Notes: a model not told the origin generated them from the sequence alone. A DNA stretch of 64,000 bases from Larix kaempferi (GCA_027924585.1 BSBM01000096.1:5207501-5271500); one strand, 5' to 3'; positions 33,641 through 44,849 are shown, counted from the first letter of the stretch. Made by a program: numbers and translations.

Positions 33641-34310
33641 ACCACAGGACAGGCTCACGCCTCGTCCACTCCTACCCAATCGTCCGATGTTCATTCTATA
33701 AAAATGACAAACCCATCAGGTAACCAACAACCTGGTGGAAAGAAGAAGGGGATAGAAAACCGTAAGGGTGGGAATAATTTGAATAATGGAAGTAACCGAA
33801 ACATCCTAAGAAAGAGAATTCCAACCCTGTTTGGGACGGCGAAAAATGCTCGTGGGGACCGTAAGCCGAGACGTAAAGTGAAATTCCCTAGCAAAATTTT
33901 TGGGGAGGATCACCTGACTCACTTGTGTCCTCAAATTGATGAATCATCGAAGCATCTTGCACAGAGCCCAGCTATGTTGAAAGATCCCCTTCTGCATCAT
34001 CAGAATATGGCTTCTAATTCTCTCACTACTGGGTATGGGACTAAGAAACTACAATGTCTTCTTCTCATGCCGGTGGCTATGAATGCGTGAACATGGTCCA
34101 ATATCAGGTTAGTGTTGTTACTCATCAACGTGATTATGGTGCACCACAACCGAATATGGGGAATGATCCTCCTCCTCTTGACACTTCATTGCATATCGAG
34201 AATCCCACTACTATGCCGTGGATACCGAAAGGTGTTCTTAAGCGCTCGGCGCACAATCCCAATGCTTGAGCCACCCATAACTACTCTATTGTAGAGGATT
34301 TGGGTCAAAA
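33641..34310 (+). pseudogene. Element D nucleocapsid and gag-pol linker
   Basis: Frame 33704-34090: Lys/Asn-rich stretch, then PRRKVKFPSKIFGEDHLTHL with CPQIDE. In related elements the motif is a zinc knuckle of form C..C.ED H....C; here the first two cysteines appear as S and I, so the knuckle is lost. The linker follows in 34054-34269 with DTSLHIENPTTMPWIPKGVL. Stops separate the pieces. Confidence 0.65.
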
Positions 34311-35082
34311 TCTGTGTTCCATGTTGGCTCTTCAAGTGTTATAGGAATGTCCTTCACAACGACACGCCCTTTTATCTGCTTTGGGAGTTCAGGATGAGAA
34401 TATCCCTAGCGTCATTAAATTCGACACTACTGACATCCAACCTCGCTTACCTTAGCATGTTGCTTTTCAAATCCATGTAAGGTGCTTGGATAAGTTTGTT
34501 AAACGCACGGTGGTTGACGAAGGTGCTTCCACATCGGTAATGTCATTGGATTGTTGGAAAGCTCTTGGCTCTCCTCCCTTGTCTAAATCTATGACTATGC
34601 TTACTGCATTCGATGTTCGGTCATTTAGGCCGCATGGTATTATCTCTTCCCTTGATGTCCACTTGGGTGGGAAATCCGTGCCTATTGAAGTCGAGGTGGT
34701 TGATGCGCCCATCAACTACAACCTTCTTCTTGGAAAGAATTTGATCTACGCAATGAAAGTGATCGTATCCTTCGTATTTAGATTTATCCACTTTCCTCAT
34801 GAAGGTATAATTGTGACGGTCGATCAGCTAGACTTCCCTATTTCTAATTCCATAGCATCGCAGGGAACTCTCGTTCCCCATATCAAAGATTCTCAGATAG
34901 AAACTGGGAACATTGGTGTAGGATTGTATCCTTCTTTGATGGGATCTTTCGACTTCCTAGCACTAATATCCTTTGTAGGATCCATCTCCAATGATGCCCC
35001 TTCCTTGCTAAATCATATACCTTTCCGGACATCGTATTTCAGTGATCCATGGAATCTACCTTCCATGAGTTCCCCGTCTTGA
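34311..35082 (+). pseudogene. Element D aspartic protease region
   Basis: Broken text (ECPSQRHALLSALG, NIPSVIKFDTTDIQPRLP) leads to the open frame 34486-35082: FVKRTVVDEGASTSVMSLDC, SMTMLTAFDVRSFRPHGI, LGGKSVPIEVEVVDAPINYN, LLLGKNLIYAM. This is the retropepsin fold of gypsy elements. The active-site triad reads DEGAST rather than D-S/T-G, a form that I recall from Tat-type copies but cannot verify here. The frame is open, but its upstream connection to gag is broken. Confidence 0.75.
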
Positions 35083-35880
35083 GACATTTCGCACATTACG
35101 ATGGATATGCCCTTGTCTGCAATCAAGCTTGCTCATTATGTTCAACAAGACATTGCAGATTCAGATCTCTCTTCTTCATGGACAGTAGAGGAAGATCCCA
35201 TTATGTTGCTCGCACAGGAAGTCAACCCATCTTGTTCAAACGGATGCTGTGATGATACTCTACCTGCAGATGAAGATTTTATGGCATCCATGCATGGTAA
35301 TGATGAGCCTTGGGGGTATTTCTATCATAGATCTCATTCCCTTCCCACCCTTAGTATTATTGAATGAGATGAGCCTATAATACAATCTGCCATCCATTTG
35401 GATTTGGATCCAGTCACAGTCTCGTCTAGCCCTGGTTTGACGTTTGAGTTTGATGAGTCTTTGAGCTCTCCTATAGATCCGCAAATTAGTGCTCTTGAAG
35501 AGTTTGATTCTAGAATTTCCAACTCCCATGATGATGAATTTGCTCTTGCAGATTCCTTCACATCCTTCAACTTTGCTCTTCATTTTGATCCCTCAGGTAT
35601 TGGTACTATAGAACCTTCAGTGGTTAGCTCTACCTGCATGATGTCTGAGGTTAACAATAGTGAAGTTGAAAATGTTTCTACCGCAATGAATTGTATAAGA
35701 TCTTTATTTACATATGTTTTATAGATGATATTGGTACTTATGTTTCTTGGATACATGATACTTAGCTAGACTTGTACTTGTTTACTGGTCCTTTTCGATT
35801 TTCGGTTCGATTATGGCGGGTGTATTCAGAACCCCTCGTATAGGTTTAGGTTTGCTCATTGGTATAATAGGTCTGTCCGT
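35083..35880 (+). pseudogene. Element D pol, acidic spacer before the deleted RT/INT
   Basis: The frame 35101-35367 (MDMPLSAIKLAHYVQQDIAD) and then 35398-35724 (LDPVTVSSSPGLTFEFDESL, EEFDSRISNSHDDEFALADS) form an acidic, Ser-rich spacer like that between protease and reverse transcriptase in Tat elements. No reverse-transcriptase motif (YVDD/YLDD) or integrase DDE core follows; the text jumps at about 35725-35880 to the integrase tail, showing a large internal deletion. Confidence 0.6.
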
Positions 35881-35882
35881 CC

Positions 35883-36086
35883 CTGACAATACGAGGAAGG
35901 TGACTTGGTCCTCTTGTATGACCAAGCTAAGGAACCCCTGGGGAAGGAAAGTTTAACCCCATGTGGCATGGTCCTTACATAGTGAGGCATGTCCTTGAGA
36001 AAGGAGCCTACGAATTGGAAGACTATGAGGGGAACGCCTCGAAGGAGCCTAGAAATGGGCTCTACCTCAAGTGGCATTACACTTGA
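35883..36086 (+). pseudogene. Element D integrase C-terminal (GPY/F-type) module
   Basis: It reads QYEEGDLVLLYDQAKEPLGK, then after a one-base frameshift KFNPMWHGPYIVRHVLEKGA, YELEDYEGN and NGLYLKWHYT, with a TGA stop at 36084-36086. WHGPYIV followed by GAYEL is the GPY/F module at the C-terminus of gypsy integrases, which helps bind DNA. The catalytic core is absent. Confidence 0.85.
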
Positions 36087-36197
36087 GCTTCTAGCTTGAG
36101 CTAATAATTTTGTATACTATTGTATAGTTGCTTCTGTACATAGTTTAGATTTCTTTTGGTTTTTCGGATCTGTTATTCGCTTCTGTTTGGTTGACAG

Positions 36198-36623
36198 ATG
36201 TCCGTGGAATCTCCCATGTTCTTAGGATTTGCAGATGGTTCTATCCATCATACGCAATAGCTCACTTGTGTTGCATGGGTTATTTATTCACCAGACCATC
36301 AGATTGTGTCTTTGGGAGGTGCCTGTCTCGGTCCTACATCCAACAATGTGGCTGAGTACAGTGCTGAAAGTGAGCTACTTCGGGATGCCATTTCACATGG
36401 TATCCAGTCTTTAGAGGTCCGCCTGGATTCACAACTGGTTGTGTCTCAATTGAATGGCCGATATATCATGAGGGATCCTACATTACTACGGAGGTTCTTA
36501 AGGGTAAGACTCTTGGAGCGTCATTTTGTTTCCATTACATACATTCATGGTCCAAGATGTTTTAATCATGTATCTGATGCATACGCTAATTATGTCTTAG
36601 ATTGGCATTTGTCATATCAATAA
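36198..36623 (+). pseudogene. Element D separate RNase H frame downstream of integrase
   Basis: An ATG at 36198 opens a 141-codon frame: MSVESPMFLGFADGSIHHTQ, a TAG at codon 21 (36258-36260), then WVIYSPDH, LGPTSNNVAEYSAESELL, SLEVRLDSQLVVSQLNGRYI and CFNHVSDAYANYVLDWHL. The four acidic residues of RNase H are all present (D13, E53, D77, D127). The type (NNVAEY, LDSQLVV) is the archaeal-like RNase H (RVT_3) that Tat-lineage elements acquired in addition to their own. Here it follows the integrase tail, with its own start codon and a 111-bp gap. Apart from the single stop it would be intact. Confidence 0.8.
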
Positions 36624-36916
36624 AGAAGCACACAAATAAACAATCATTCACACATTTGTACAAACACATATAGTAGAACTAGAGAATCATAGTTTTTTAT
36701 AAATAACATGTCCAAAAAGGTAGTGTCACAGTACAAAACTGGAGCCCGTAGCTCTAAAAAATATACATAATTGATACAAAATATGGGACTTTGAGATATC
36801 TAAGCCCTAGGAGGAGGCCTAGCTACTTCGACAGGATGTGTCTGATAGTAGTAGTGAACTACTTGGGCTATGCGCCGCAGTAGTCACACCCAAGTTCCCG
36901 GTACTCCCACAACATG
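36624..36916. other. Spacer between RNase H and the antisense gene
   Basis: About 290 bp with no frame of note. Convergent 3' ends of the sense RNase H frame and the antisense gene meet here. No clear polyadenylation signal could be assigned. Confidence 0.5.
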
Positions 36917-38050
36917 TCATTGCATCACCTCTGGCAGATGCTCCACCTCAATCATGGGTACCATGTTGGTCATGTGAGACAGGTTGACCCGCACGGTATC
37001 TAATGTGCGCTTTGATGCAGCACTAGCTACCTCTCCACCCCTGCCCCGTCGATGGTGTCTCAGGAATCCCTCTGGTATTCGTGGACCAACATCTGCAAGG
37101 AAACAGTGGAATGTCAATATGTGATACGACGCCAAAAAGATTTTTTCATTTTCATATATAATAAAATATCCCAAAAAATTAAATATACAAAACATAAAAA
37201 GAGTAACATACCGATGTCTTCGAACGCTACCCCTGGAGGAAGCGGCATGTCGCAAGCGCCACAGAAGTCTATCTTGGAATATGGGTAGTTGTCAATGGCA
37301 ATGACCTGTCGATCCCACCAGTGGAAGAACTCATTTGTATACGATGATGAGTGTCGACCACCACCCTATCGCGTAAGAACCTCTACCCACCGGGTCAGGG
37401 TTGGGTCACGGAGAGTATGCCGAGGGACTTCAATGCTCGGACTAAGCCCCACAACTCTCTCAAAGAAAAAGATGCAAAGCATATTGACCTACCCAAAGTT
37501 CTTTTCCTTCCCACGCTTGCACTCTGTTAATTGGGTCTTCATAGACGCCAGTAACATTGTGTACCAGTCAAATACTATGGTCCTCATGCACTTTGAGGCA
37601 TAGAACATCATCAGCCTCGAAGCCTGGTGTTGATCTACTGAACCTGTGATCCTGACGAGAGTGGACAATATGATCTTCATACTCAAGTTGACTATGGCCC
37701 CAATGGGTACTTGACTCCCCACCTTTTGGGTGTCGGGAGGATAGTACCACTCTATGTGGTCGGGAATGGTGATCCCACCACCAACAATGCGAGATTGAAG
37801 GCTAGCCACCTCCCCTCGGCAGGATAACCCTATAATGAAAAAGAGTGTTTGACCATCCATGTTGAAGTTCTGTGCGTCTATGTCCCAGTAGTCTATCAAT
37901 CGAGGGAGCAATTGGTTTTGGGCCCTTAAACCCCCAATGTTACAGAATTTATAAAACCCACATGCTTGTAATGCTTGTTACGCAGGCAAGTCTTGGCAAA
38001 CCATCTCATATACCACATCATGCTCTCTTTCCCTCCACTCTAGAACCATC
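36917..38050 (-). pseudogene. Antisense spliced gene of element D (aORF), GLSCRGE-type domain, function unknown
   Basis: Minus strand. Exon 2 (38050-37212) reads in one frame: MVLEWREREHDVVYEMVCQD, LLPRLIDYWDIDAQNFNMDG, LFFIIGLSCRGEVASLQS, SVDQHQASRLMMFYASKC and ACDMPLPPGVAFED. A GT-AG intron (37211-37093) follows. Exon 3 (37092-36917) gives DVGPRIPEGFLRHHRRGRGG and ends MIEVEHLPEVMQ stop. Splicing in phase 1 keeps the frame exactly. In-frame stops at about 37980, 37489-37491 and 37366-37368 mark decay. Tat-type elements are known to carry antisense frames between pol and the 3' LTR; the W...F...G...GLS.RGE text recalls plant mobile domain-like proteins. That homology is inference. Confidence 0.75.
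37093..37211 (-). other. GT-AG intron of the antisense gene (119 bp)
   Basis: On the minus strand the exon ends GACATCG, then GTATGT (donor), an AT-rich body and the acceptor TTCCTTGCAG followed by ATGTTGGTCC. The body contains stops and its AT content is higher than in the exons. Removing it joins two otherwise different frames (codon positions 0 and 1 modulo 3), which chance would rarely give. Confidence 0.8.
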
Positions 38051-38314
38051 CTGGAGGAAGAAACAAAACTTTTTTAGCTTTTAACATTTAAAAAATCAAC
38101 TTCATGGCTGTACCCGCAGGAAATTGAGCAAACAGAGGCGTCTACCCGTGGTCAACGCAAGCGTTGACTGCATCTAGAAGGCCCTACCCACGACCCGTAG
38201 AGCTATAGCTCGCGTACAACGCCATGGAGAAGTAGGGATTTCCTAATAAAAAATTGGACCACTAAAAATTGAAATAAAAGCTACCAAATGAAAGAGGGGG
38301 ATGAGATGACTAAC
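38051..38314 (-). other. Possible first intron of the antisense gene (264 bp)
   Basis: Minus strand: ...CTGGAGCAG|GTTAGT at 38315/38314 and TTTCTTCCTCCAG|GATGG at 38051/38050. Good consensus sites at both ends, but an exon 1 starting at ATG 38347 (MGDHFTNRLEQ) would join exon 2 out of frame by one base, so either a base was lost or the coding start is the ATG at 38049. Confidence 0.5.
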
Positions 38315-38445
38315 CTGCTCCAGACGGTTCGTGAAATGGTCACCCATAGCTTTCAGAATCAACAATTGAACTTCGGAGGTGAAAACTAACCAAAACCACT
38401 ATTTGGATGAAAATGAAAATGAATTGGTAAATAGTGATTCATTTT

Positions 38446-38456
38446 TAATATTTATA
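38446..38456 (-). promoter_or_regulatory. TATA box of the antisense gene
   Basis: Minus-strand CTATAAATATT lies about 100 bp upstream of the ATG at 38347, at a plausible promoter distance. It argues that the antisense unit had a promoter of its own rather than depending on the LTRs. Confidence 0.5.
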
Positions 38457-40402
38457 GTTTTACAAACCCACGTTTCTATAGTTTTCGCCATTTTAAGCTG
38501 TTTTGAACTAATAAAATGTCTTGGAGCACTATTTTGAACAGATTTTTCCAAGGAGAGTTGAATTTTTGACCGGTTTGCGCCTACGACAGGTATATTTCAC
38601 ACCCGTCATATAGGTTAGATGTCATTTTCACTTGCATTATGCATTTGACCTTTAACCATTTGTCATTAACCCTAGGTATGACCCCGCTTTGTAACTGACA
38701 CAGAACCTTCACATTGTTATAGAAGTGTCGTTATTTAGTGGTAGGGCTTGTCCGAACATGGGTGCTCTAGTTAGAGCCTTATTATGCCATTTGGCACCCA
38801 TGCCGTTGTTTCTCCCTAGGATCGGTAGTCCTTTGTAGCTACGCCATGACTTTGCGATAAAGACTCATACTCTACTTTGTCTTATGATGTCCATCTCCCA
38901 TAAGGACTCTCCTAGTTTTACCAAGTTGTGATTGCATTGCATCATCCTGCTTGCCGCTTAAGCCTTGTGCTAGCTCCCGCTTACTCAATTGTTAGCTTGG
39001 TGCCTGAGCACTTCTCTTGTTGAGCCCAATAGAGCTTTCATTTTCCTTTCATAATTTGATGACCTTGTGACCTGAAGGGAACACCCTCTGAGTGTCCACA
39101 CCCTGCACATGCTTCCTTGCATTGATCATAGGTATGTTCCACTACTTGGGACTAGTCTTCTCGCTATTTGACACTCATTCCCTCACTTGTTGTACTGTAA
39201 GCAATTTTATTCTTTTTCAAGCTTTCCAAATATGAAAAAGACCAAAAAAATCAAATATTCCAAAAATCCGGATGGGAGAATATTTTCTTATTTTTGTTGG
39301 CAGCTGTTGTGTCGCCTTTGAACAGAGAATTCATTCCACTCCATCCATCATGAGTCGGGACTATAGTAGGACCTTGGGAGCTGTACTCGTTTCTTAGAAT
39401 TTACTCCACCAATTGGTTAAGCTTCCAGTTACTATGGAACCCTTTTGTTGATGCCTCCTGCATCACACAGTTATTGTTATCTTGATTCCATGTTGCCTGA
39501 GTCTATCCATCTTCTCACACTCTTGTTCAAAGGAAGTCCTGAAACCAGAGTTGGCCACTCCTCAGATCTCTTGACTATTGCATGTCGGCCATCCTTATCG
39601 AGTCATTCCATTCGTCCAAGTTCTTCCAAATCTTTCAGCTTCACTGTTACCTTGTGTTGGTTGATGGGGGATGCCTTAATTCCCTCCTTCTAGCCGGTTT
39701 TTTTTTGTGGACTTCAACTCATTTATTCCTGGAATTGAGACTTAGAGTCGGTTGAGTACCTTGAGGCTTGTAGTCATTAGTGGTAGGTTCTCTCACCATC
39801 GACAATTTTGGGAATACACCAATGTCCCCTGATCGATGGATTCATCTTAGTGTTCAACTTCAACACATCTATTCACACTTTGATGATTGTACTCTGTGCC
39901 TTGATGCCCATTTTCATTATTGGTGGGTTATCTCACATCTGTTAATAGTATACATCATTGACTGGTAATCAGACGATGTCACATCAGGTTTGACCTCAAC
40001 ACCTTTATTCACTTGATGGGACTTGCACCGCAGATGATTTGTGTAGAATACCCCAGACGTTAGTAGCATTCGGTATGCTGCTCTTGATCGTGACTGTACT
40101 CGCGAGATATTATTCTCATACATTAGTAGTTTGTACCTCCAGTATTGCACCAGTTGTTTCCTTTTCAGCAGGAGACCATATCTTACTGTATGCGTCATGG
40201 CTATGACCACTCATGACATGTATTCACTATATACCGCCTATCATGGCCATTGTATCATATTGTTGTATTGTACCGACATGTATTCAGAGATATTATTGTA
40301 TTATGATGAGTGAGCTACTCTCTCCATTTGTGTCTCCATCACTCCACTTCTGATATTTATAATGAATTTCAGCCATTGTAGTACCTTCTCTAACCTCACA
40401 CA
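38457..40402 (+). other. 3' non-coding region of element D
   Basis: About 1.9 kb without convincing frames on either strand; the small ones at 39445-39693 and 39917-40210 show no family features. It would contain the upstream part of the antisense promoter and the 3' untranslated part of the sense transcript. Confidence 0.5.
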
Positions 40403-40414
40403 TTAGGGGGCATC
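40403..40414 (+). other. Polypurine tract of element D
   Basis: TTAGGGGGCATC lies just before the 3' LTR start; the AGGGGG run is the priming tract. Confidence 0.65.
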
Positions 40415-41335
40415 TATTACAACGTATTTTTCCACCTTGTGAGCATCAACATTCATTGGCCTTCAGGATCCATTTTACCAACTCAGATCTATCATTTTCC
40501 CTCTAGGAACACACAAATCCCTATTTTTGTTCCTGTACGCCAGTTGTTCCACTATAACCAGCATACACACAGGCTGCTGCACTATAGCCCGTGGACACCA
40601 AGTAAAATGGTAAAAACCAATAAAAAATTATTTTTTACTCCCAAAAAGAGGTCTTAGGGTGACTTTTGGCCCTCCATATACCCTGAAATGACTCGATTCG
40701 ACCTTTCACTTACCTATGGAAGGATATATATTGAGCTCTTATGGTGTATGGAAGGGAGGAGAAAGAGAAAGCAAGATAACTCTAGTGGATTTTTGCCGTG
40801 ACTTGAGTCTACACTCATTGATCCTTGTTGTCGTGAACTTCATATGTTCACCTACCAAACTCCTTTCATAGTTTGAGTTTTCCATTGCATGGGGGATTGA
40901 AGTGGTGGAGGCACAAGTGGAGAGACCCAGTTCTTGGTTCAGATTGGTTGCTGGCAAGAGGTCGTATATTGTACTTCTTGTTATTCATTAATGGAAATAC
41001 TCATTTTCTCGTCCAATTGATGTTGTGAATATTGTTAAATTACATTGGGTTATATTTGCTTATGATATCATGGATCATGCTATTGATTATGCTAATGTAT
41101 TTCACATGTTATATGCACTTGCTTGTACTTGTTGTTGAGACTAATCTGCAAGTTCAAATGTAGAAGTTGAAAGCTCAATGAGGATCTACTTCGAACATCC
41201 GGTTGAAGGTTGGTCTTTTCTCCATTATCTTAGCATTGTCATTTATATAGCATTGCATTGGGAATTGAGTTATTTTCTGGTAGTCAACTGTCTATTGTAG
41301 TCTACCCCAAGCCATAGGAAGTTTTCTCTGTAACA
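40415..41335 (+). repeat. 3' LTR of element D (921 bp)
   Basis: It starts TATTACAACG (TG changed to TA) and ends CTGTAACA, followed by CATAT. It has the same length as the 5' LTR, with dozens of substitutions, concentrated at about 40545-40610. Confidence 0.92.
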
Positions 41336-41340
41336 CATAT

Positions 41341-44158
41341 TGCAAAATATCCTATAAAAATATTTTTTTTTTGTTCATATCAACATATAAAATATGCTAA
41401 GAAAAATTCATAAATGAATATATGTGATAAATATTCTTTTGAATAGACAGGGCTTACTCCATATCGCTTTATCTCCTGCATAAAAAATTTGCACCTTTGT
41501 CTATTCTCCTCAAAAGGTTCACACCCAGCCAATGCAATGAGTTCTCTATTTTTATTTCTCAAAGAATTTCTAATTATTTCCATCGGGTTGATGGGATCAT
41601 ATACATCGTCATCACCCACTAATCATGATTTACTGTGGGCATCTACACATATAAACATAAAAACAAGTTCATTAAAATATAAACAATAATAAAAATTCAC
41701 ATTGATTAATGGATATAGATGTTCTTAGTTGTATACCAGCTGTGAGCTGGATGGTTCCTTCCCACGATCACCCTACCACAAAATATTCTCCAAACATCTA
41801 AGGAATGGGAAACCATGTGAAACAAAAAAAATTGATACGAATAATTTTAGTAATCTAGCCTACACCAAAGATATATATTGAGCAATTTTAAGGGATGCCA
41901 ACAATATATATATATATAGATGTTCTTAGTTGTATACCTGCTATGAGCTGGCTGGTTCCTTCCCACGATCACCCTACCACAAAATATTCTCCAAACATCT
42001 AAGGAATGGGAAACCATGTGAAACAAAAAAATTGATATGAATAATTTTAGTAATCTAGCCTACACCAAAGATATATATTGAGCAATTTTAAGGGATGCCA
42101 ACAATGCAAAATTTATGTAACAACCTTTATGGGAACTATGGTGAAATTTGAGATTCATTAAATAAAATAAGAAGAACAAGGTATTAAAATTAATGTTAGA
42201 GGTTAGAAAGAGTCATTAATTAGAGGTTGGGAATACTAGTAGAATATAATTACCCCTATAATGGTATCATATGTAATGATTCGATTCAAATCATAATCCA
42301 CCAACAATTCTTCCTCTACAACTATTTTTTTCACTGCACATACGAATACCCTATTTCCTTCACGCCCATCAAATATGCAATTAGGTTGATTTCTTGTTGT
42401 CGCAAGTCATGTACTATTTATAAACCTTGCAATATTCTCTGATGCTTTTTTCCTTCCATCAATATACATAGTCACTCCTTTATTTTGATCGTTGACTTTT
42501 AGTTGTATATAATTTGTAGCGACTGCATATCTACACATACTTGGCATATATTTCACCAGCATCAACCAATTTGCATAACTATAGCACTATCCAACATACC
42601 CCATCAATTCAACCAGTACTCCATCATATTTCACCTTTACTCCATCCTTGTAAAATAAACCCAGACTATGTATGGAGGACAGAGCAATGCAATACATCCT
42701 CTCATTGACACAAAATTCAACACCCAACTAACGAAGTTCCTTGGGTACCCATTGTTTTACTAGATTTTTGTACCTGAAGAGAGCTTCAATGTCACCTACA
42801 CTCTCATCATCATAAGAACACGATCCTCCTTCAACAATAAATAATTCCATGCGCCTTCATAATTTTCTTTTGACCTTTTCACCTCTAGTTGATTTCACAT
42901 TGTTAGATGTGTTGGATGTTACACTTTCTTGTATCTATCCTAAAATTCTCTTGCTCGAGGATGATAGTTTTGATATATACCTACTTATTTGGTTGTACCT
43001 GCACTCCACCAAATTAATCAAAGAAACAATAATCTATTTAATGCATATTATAAAATTTTATAAATCAACCAATGTACATAACATCAAGCTCACTTTAAGC
43101 CTTTAACCCTTTACATCAATAAATGTACACTAAAAGGCCAATCAACTCAAACACATTAAACCTTCAACCCAGGTACACATTGATACATATCTAGAATGAA
43201 AAAGTCACACACTTACACAACGCCATACACTTGAACCCCACACATTATTCCATTAGAAAATAATATCCAAATTCATACTAATCCCAATAATCCATTACAT
43301 ACTACATATTATATCCCTTAAGACCTCTTACATGCTAATAAACCCCTTAAAATCCTAAACCTTCGACCCTTATGACCCTGTAAACACATTTCTCCACAAC
43401 TGCAATGACCCTCTTACACATATACCCCCTTTACCCCCATGCACTTGGCCCCTATATATCATTACCATGGACACATTATTCCCCAATGCACACTAAGTGC
43501 TCCAATCCATTACACAATACACCACATCATATCCCTAGGGTACTTGAGATCACAATAAACCCTAGAAACTACTCCTTAACTATTGATTCATATTGCCCTA
43601 AGCATACTTTACCTCATTACCATAAGTGGATCAAATTTATACACCAAGTACCCTGGAGCATAATTATGCATCACCAAGTAGCCTAGAGATATCTCCTAGC
43701 TGTAAACATGGCCTTGGTGTTGAGCATTGATTGTAAACTTTGTGAAAAATTTTGCCGAAAATGAACTATGCTTCTCTAGGTACTTCATTTTGGATAATGT
43801 AATACCAATATCAGGAAATCTAGGCAATGTCAGGAAATCTCAATTAGAAATGAATTGTATGCAATCTTAGTAAATCTAGGCATGCAACATCAATAGTATG
43901 GGAAGTCTCTTGAAAGATACACCAATACCTACAACATGTTTTCTATGATTTGATTGCATAATGGAGGGAGGAAACCCAAGAATTAATACAACCTGCCTTA
44001 AATAGAATAAAAGGATGGATCCACATCTTAATTAAAATATATGTCAACAAAGGAGATGCGCGCAGAATAAGGAATACAATCAAACAATCATGTTCTAACA
44101 TGCATGGACATGTATCGGTTTTAGCCCTCAAATGCTCTTTTCCATCCCTAAAATGCAA
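41341..44158. other. Unassigned region between element D and a copia LTR
   Basis: No recognisable gene family. A minus frame at 41380-41619 (DPINPMEIIRNSLRNKNREL, FEENRQRCKFFMQEIKRYGV) reads like real protein and follows an acceptor-like TATGTGTAG at about 41643, so it may be an exon of a lost gene, but I cannot name it. A tandem duplication is annotated at 41714-42105. About 42990-43690 is poor in G on the plus strand (runs of A, C and T), giving chance frames. No TE ends seen. Confidence 0.35.
41714..42105 (+). repeat. Tandem duplication, ~201-bp unit
   Basis: Two near-identical copies start TATAGATGTTCTTAGTTGTA at 41714 and 41915 and end GCCAACAAT (second end 42105). An ATATATATAT run at their junction suggests replication slippage or recombination at the dinucleotide run. 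Confidence 0.85.
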
Positions 44159-44715
44159 TGTCTATTGGAATGTGTAATTTTAATATTAGATATGTAATGA
44201 TGCCTAGTGTGATGTCGTAAGATGTCTTATTTAGAAAAGGAAGGCATAAATAACTCTAATCTTATGTAAAATGAGTTATCCCACATGCATCATGGAGTAA
44301 TATTCTGGTATTACCATTCAGTATATAAGGAGGTGGAAAATAATTTATTCCACATGTATTATGGGATGTTATTATTCCATACCTCTAGCTATAATAAAGG
44401 TGAAGGGGATCCTTTGGGCATATGTTGTGTATTGCATTGTAATTCTATGGTAAATTTGTAAGAGCATATGTGGAGTGGAGCTCAAGTGTAATATTGGATA
44501 TTTCCGAATATAATAAGACAATACCTTCCTGTGGATTTTTCCCCATTTGGGGTTTTACCACGTATATATGGTGTATTATTTATTTTCTCTTGTCTCTAGT
44601 TTCTTACTTAGATTATTGTTGCTTGTACGGATAGAAGGCTAGACTAGTAGATTCTTGCTTTTCATGTTAGAAAAAATATTCTTGTATGTTTATTCATATT
44701 CTCAATATTCTAACA
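44159..44715 (+). repeat. Copia-type LTR with adjoining primer-binding site, otherwise truncated
   Basis: It ends CAATATTCTAACA at 44715 and is followed at once by TGATATTAGAGCTGGTT, a two-base variant of TGGTATCAGAGC. The start is taken as TGTCTATTGG (44159), which is less certain. TATATAA at 44322-44328 and a CCCATTTGGGG stretch near 44550 fit a copia LTR. Two related 40-bp phrases (CCCACATGCATCATGG and CCACATGTATTATGG) repeat in U3. Only about 130 bp of internal sequence follows before unrelated gypsy DNA on the other strand, and no second LTR was found. Confidence 0.7.
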
Positions 44716-44849
44716 TGATATTAGAGCTGGTTACTATGCTCTACCTTCTTTGGTAAATTTTGTTAAATTTTTTTACAAGCAAAACATATGTCCAATTTGG
44801 AAAGATGAGAATTATCACAGTCACCAATTTCTCCTTCAGAGTATCAAGT

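Larger units (their letters stand above)
14066..41335 (+). mobile_element. Element D: Tat-like Ty3/gypsy LTR retrotransposon, carrying nested copia insertions
   Basis: Two 921-bp LTRs (14066-14986 and 40415-41335) are bounded by the target duplication CATAT (14061-14065, 41336-41340). Downstream of the first LTR lies TGGTGACTCCGCTAGGGA, close to the tRNA-Arg-type site used by Tat/Ogre-lineage elements. Order: long leader, gag with repeat-rich N-terminus, protease, integrase tail, RNase H, antisense gene, polypurine tract. Reverse transcriptase and most of the integrase are missing. Element A sits in gag at 17264-32221. Without that insert the element is about 12.3 kb. LTR divergence is clearly higher than in A or B, so it is the oldest layer. 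Confidence 0.9.
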
